Below are positions 61,233 to 64,000 of a stretch of DNA of 64,000 nucleotides, in pieces. Each line of letters begins with the position of its first letter. Position 1 is the first letter of the stretch. Origin of the DNA: an uncultured Elusimicrobiales bacterium (GTDB lineage: Bacteria; Elusimicrobiota; Elusimicrobia; Elusimicrobiales; Elusimicrobiaceae); assembly GCA_944324645.1 (NCBI GenBank), contig CALUXB010000002.1, positions 124,001-188,000 on the forward strand, written 5' to 3'. Below the pieces are notes generated by a model, which worked only from the letters and a program-made list of their open reading frames with translations, was not told the DNA's origin and searched no databases. Made by a program: the position numbers and the translations under genes.

Positions 61233-61865
61233 CTATTTTATAGGCTTTGCCAAGATGTTTTCCAACTCCGCCCGGGCCACCGCTTCTTCCCGCAATAAAT
61301 GCGGCGCCGGGCCTGTCAAATCAATTACAGAAGAGGCACGCGCGCCCAATGTACCCCCAGTCAAAATTAAATCTGCTTTTCCGCCAAAAAAATATTCCAC
61401 TTCCTTTTCATCCGTAAAAACCGGCCGTCCGTGCAAATTGGCGCTGGTGGACGCCAGCGGATTTTTTAACTTCCCCAACAGCCGCGCTAATGACGGATGC
61501 GCAGGTACGCGCAAACCAAGCCCCTCAAAACCGCGCCGCAAAGGGGTCCCCTTTTCATTGGGGCGCAAAATCATTGTCAGCGCACCAGGCCAATAGGCCC
61601 GGGCCAGTTTTTCCGCGTCCTCATTCCATTGCACAATCTGCCGCGCCTGCGCGGTTGTACCCACCAAAATTTGCAGGGCAGCAGAAGCGGGCCGCTGTTT
61701 AATTTCATAAATACGCCCGATGGCTTCTTCATCAAACGCATTGGCACCAATGCCATATACCGTATCGGTAGGATAGACCACCACGGCACCGCCGTCTATC
61801 AGCGCGGCCGCTTCCGCCAATTGCTGCGGTGTCATTGTATTAATAGGGAAAATCCGGCTCTTCAT
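61233..61865 (-). CDS. L-threonylcarbamoyladenylate synthase (TsaC/Sua5/YrdC)
   Basis: First enzyme of tRNA t6A synthesis, making threonylcarbamoyl-AMP. 210 residues. YPTDTVYGIGANAF, IKQRP, the LASTSANLHGRP segment and RASSVIDL are the family signature. Start at 61865 after AAGGAAGAG, overlapping rsmI by 26 nt; a longer frame is not used. The C-terminal Sua5 domain is absent, so it is TsaC-like. Confidence 0.93.
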   Translation of the reverse strand: MKSRIFPINTMTPQQLAEAAALIDGGAVVVYPTDTVYGIGANAFDEEAIGRIYEIKQRPASAALQILVGTTAQARQIVQWNEDAEKLARAYWPGALTMILRPNEKGTPLRRGFEGLGLRVPAHPSLARLLGKLKNPLASTSANLHGRPVFTDEKEVEYFFGGKADLILTGGTLGARASSVIDLTGPAPHLLREEAVARAELENILAKPIK

Positions 61866-62547
61866 TTTGCTCTTCCTTATGCTCCGGCAAGCCAATCACT
61901 ATTACAAACTCCCCCTGCACCTTTTTGCGCTTTTCCAAATCTGCCGCCACAGACGCCGCCGTGCCGCGCAGCCACTCTTCATATACTTTGGATATTTCAC
62001 GCGCCGCCACCACCGGCGTATCAGGCCCCAATGTCTGCGCAATTAGCTGAAGCAGTCTAATCACGCGAAACGGCGACTCATATACAATGACCGGATGTTC
62101 TTGCCCGTAAGCGGCGCCAAGCAATTTGGCAGCTTTGCCATTTTTGCGCGGCAGAAACCCTAAAAAGGTAAAAGCTCCGCCGGTAAATCCCGCCCCGGCC
62201 AATGCACAGGCAACCGCGCTGGGCCCGGGCAGCGAAGTAATAGGCAGGCCCTCTGCGGCGGCGGCCTTAACCAACTTCCACCCCGGGTCTGAAATACAGG
62301 GCGTGCCGCAGTCCGACACCAAAGCGCAATGCTTGCCCTGCTTTAAAAGTTCTAGACAACGGCGCACGGAAGCGTCGTCGTTTTCATTGTAACGCACTGT
62401 GGGCTTAGAAATGCCAAAATGCGTCAGCAAAATCTGGGTGCGGCGTGTGTCCTCACACAGCACACAATCCACGCTTTTAAGCGTATCCAGCGCGCGCAGC
62501 GTAATATCCTGCAAGTTCCCCAGCGGGGTAGGTACGATAGAAAGCAT
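61840..62547 (-). CDS. rsmI: 16S rRNA (cytidine-1402 2'-O) methyltransferase
   Basis: SAM-dependent SPOUT-unrelated tetrapyrrole-methylase-fold enzyme that modifies C1402 in the decoding centre. 235 residues. VPTPLGNLQDITLRALDTL, CEDTRRTQILL, DCGTPCISDPG, LPGPSAV and FLGFLPRK are characteristic. The ATG lies 6 nt after TATACT with no ribosome binding site. Confidence 0.95.
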   Translation of the reverse strand: MLSIVPTPLGNLQDITLRALDTLKSVDCVLCEDTRRTQILLTHFGISKPTVRYNENDDASVRRCLELLKQGKHCALVSDCGTPCISDPGWKLVKAAAAEGLPITSLPGPSAVACALAGAGFTGGAFTFLGFLPRKNGKAAKLLGAAYGQEHPVIVYESPFRVIRLLQLIAQTLGPDTPVVAAREISKVYEEWLRGTAASVAADLEKRKKVQGEFVIVIGLPEHKEEQNEEPDFPY

Positions 62548-62553
62548 AAAATT

Positions 62554-62559
62554 AGTATA
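62554..62559 (-). promoter_or_regulatory. -10 element of leaderless rsmI promoter
   Basis: TATACT ends exactly 6 nt before the rsmI ATG; no Shine-Dalgarno and no clear -35. Confidence 0.5.
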
Positions 62560-62649
62560 TAAAATTCCGCCGGCCCCTGCCCCGTATTCCTATAGTAAAA
62601 ATTGCATAAAAAATGCTATGCTGATATATATATTTGAGAAGAGGTGCTT

Positions 62650-63234
62650 ATGGAGAAAAAAGAAATTGCCTTTTTGGCGGCCCGCTACGCAGATGAAAAA
62701 AAGGCCGAAAATATTAAAGTGATAGATTTAAATGGCCTGTCTTCGCTGTGTGACTATATTGTGCTGGCCACCGTTACGTCTAAACCGCATATGGAAGCGG
62801 TGGAAGATGAAATCAGCACCCAACTCAAAAAAATCGGCGTTTATAAATCAAACCGCGACGGCGGCGAAAGTATGATTTGGCGCGTGTCCGATTACGGGTC
62901 TTTTTTGGTGCATATTATGACTCAAGAAGCCCGCGATTTTTATGCGTTGGACAAAATCTTCAGCTTCGGTACGGAATTGAATTACAAAAAGCCCAAAGCA
63001 ACTAAAAAACCGACGGCAAAAAAGACCGCCGCCAAAAAAACCGCTTCTAAAAAAACCGCGCCGAAAAAAGCGGTCTCCAAAGCCGACGCTAAAAAAACAG
63101 CTAAAAAATCCGCCGCTAAAAAAACTACAACGAAAGCGACGGCTAAAAAAACAACCCAAACTTCCGCCAAAAAAGCGGCACCTAAAAAGACCGCCAAAGC
63201 GACGAAGAAATCCACAAAAAAAGGTGCCAAATAA
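62650..63234 (+). CDS. rsfS: Ribosomal silencing factor RsfS with histone-H1-like Lys/Ala tail
   Basis: RsfS binds uL14 and blocks subunit joining in starved cells. 194 residues, much longer than the ~110-120 of the family. Residues ~1-114 are a normal RsfS (LCDYIVLATVTSKPHMEA, GESMIWRVSDYGSFLVHIM, DKIFSFG). From ~115 on comes an ~80-residue tail made almost only of Lys, Ala, Thr and Ser in KKTA/AKKT units, as in histone H1-like DNA- or RNA-binding tails. Start at 62650 after AGAAGAGG. argS follows 3 nt after the stop. Confidence 0.92.
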   Translation: MEKKEIAFLAARYADEKKAENIKVIDLNGLSSLCDYIVLATVTSKPHMEAVEDEISTQLKKIGVYKSNRDGGESMIWRVSDYGSFLVHIMTQEARDFYALDKIFSFGTELNYKKPKATKKPTAKKTAAKKTASKKTAPKKAVSKADAKKTAKKSAAKKTTTKATAKKTTQTSAKKAAPKKTAKATKKSTKKGAK

Positions 63235-63237
63235 ACT

Positions 63238-64000
63238 ATGTTTGACCATTTAAAAAAAGAAATTGAATTAAAACTTTCCAGCGCGCCCGTTTTTACCGGT
63301 GCGGCTTTGCCGGCGGTGGAATTTTCCCCCGCACCGGAACATACTGGGGCAGATTTGTCTTTAAACTGGGCTATGTCTGCTGCCAAAGTGTTACACAAAA
63401 ACCCAATGGAAATTGCCAAACAGGCTGTGGTGCTTTTGCGCGAAGTCAACGGAGTGGAAGATGCCACCGTGGCTGCCCCCGGATTTATTAATATCCGCCT
63501 GGAAGAGGCCTTTATTATTGCCGCCGCCAAAGACCGCCGCATCAAAGAAAACAGCCACGGCTACGGCGCCAAAAACAAAATTTTAATTGAATTTGTATCC
63601 GCTAACCCCACCGGCCCGCTGCACGTAGCTTCCGGACGCGGCGCGGCGCTGGGTGACAGCTTGGTGCGCATTCACCGCGCGCTGGGCTATTTATGCGACA
63701 GCGAATATTACGTCAACGACGCAGGCAATCAAGCCCAGCTGCTGGCCGAATCTTTAAAAGCCCGCATTGAGGGCAAAGAACCGCCGGAGAATGGCTACCA
63801 CGGCTCTTATCTGATTGAAATGGCCAAAAAAGCGCCCAAAGATTTACAAGAAAAAGACTATGGCAAATGGGCTATGGAGTACCTGATTAAAACCCAGCAA
63901 GAAGATATGGAAGCCTTCCGCGTTCAGTTCACCCGCTGGTTTCGTGAATCAGAACTGCATCAAGAAGGGGCTGTGGAAGCGGCGCTGAAAAATTTGGAAG
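63238..64000 (+). CDS. argS: Arginyl-tRNA synthetase, C-terminus outside window
   Basis: Class I synthetase for tRNA-Arg. 254 codons are visible. The N-terminal Add1-like domain (tRNA D-loop contact) is followed by FVSANPTGPLHVASGRGAALGD, which holds the HIGH-type motif as HVAS, then YVNDAGNQ, an ArgS hallmark. The KMSKS region lies beyond the edge. It starts 3 nt after rsfS without its own clear ribosome binding site, so it is probably coupled. Confidence 0.94.
   Translation, partial: MFDHLKKEIELKLSSAPVFTGAALPAVEFSPAPEHTGADLSLNWAMSAAKVLHKNPMEIAKQAVVLLREVNGVEDATVAAPGFINIRLEEAFIIAAAKDRRIKENSHGYGAKNKILIEFVSANPTGPLHVASGRGAALGDSLVRIHRALGYLCDSEYYVNDAGNQAQLLAESLKARIEGKEPPENGYHGSYLIEMAKKAPKDLQEKDYGKWAMEYLIKTQQEDMEAFRVQFTRWFRESELHQEGAVEAALKNLE

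Noticed and set aside
1-64000. CRISPR array, prophage, insertion sequence or toxin-antitoxin module
   Set aside because: I searched by eye for regular repeats, transposase or integrase motifs and small paired genes, and found none.

Overview
The window reads as bacterial chromosome from a gut-type Elusimicrobiota (Elusimicrobiaceae-like). This is inferred from pilin-like proteins with a class III leader followed by Cys-rich C-terminal regions, Gram-negative envelope genes (OmpA-type lipoproteins, a beta-barrel ending in Phe, PBP4), and peptide-based metabolism (POT carrier, Dpp/Opp ABC system, several M20/M24 peptidases, flavin reductase, methylglyoxal synthase). I see no rRNA, CRISPR array, insertion sequence, integrase or prophage. 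Coding is dense, with short operons that often end in strong GC hairpins followed by T runs.

Layout. 1-5433 (minus): ileS-lspA-TPR lipoprotein-P1B ATPase, the ATPase running off the left edge. 5669-10032: a pilin-like gene, then plus-strand pyrimidine-nucleoside phosphorylase, an MBL-fold hydrolase and a POT transporter. 10109-20250 (minus): queH, then a division and translation block in transcription order era, smpB, pyrR, tRNA-Leu(CAG), ftsQ, ftsA, ftsZ, pilT, cmk, plsC, rpsA. 20341-24872 (minus): an ankyrin protein and a very large exported protein whose signal peptide lies in another frame. 25282-30410 (minus): flavin reductase, trxB-maf-DUF4321, an MFS transporter and a Cys-rich secreted protein. 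30525-35557 (plus): a DUF1189 protein, queD-queE-folE-folP-PTPS-folK, and two tandem OmpA-like lipoproteins. 35777-45666 (minus): a second pilin-like gene, a CBM48-type membrane protein, tRNA-Gly(CCC), cca, fadD, and dppD-dppF-M20 peptidase-dppB-dppC. 45795-48603 (plus): DUF192 lipoprotein, secreted M20 peptidase, ferritin-like/VIT1 protein. 48906-56181: xth, metK, two exported proteins of unknown function, DUF192, efp and two tandem M24 peptidases. 56347-64000: a large membrane protein, mgsA, dacB, an orphan histidine kinase, tsaC/sua5, rsmI, rsfS with a histone-H1-like tail, and the start of argS.

How the genes work together. The folate/deazapurine cluster makes tetrahydrofolate and the queuosine precursor; no folB is present and a divergent PTPS sits where folB would be expected. 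The two tRNAs lack an encoded CCA, which Cca (beside tRNA-Gly) would add. PilT and the two pilin-like proteins belong to a type IV pilus system. The peptide transporters and peptidases fit amino-acid fermentation.

The most unusual signal is in promoters. At least eight genes without a Shine-Dalgarno sequence have a -10-like hexamer ending exactly 6 nt before the ATG, with three more at 7-9 nt, which suggests leaderless transcripts. The two pilin-like genes, 30 kb apart, share an almost identical version: TTGACT, a 16-nt spacer containing exactly twelve T, a TA(G/C)ATT -10, 6 nt, ATG. Such a homopolymer in the promoter spacer is the classical layout for phase variation. Other oddities are an EF-P with Gln at the tip position, a P-type ATPase with TGN in place of TGE, and a PBP4 with KGG in place of KTG.
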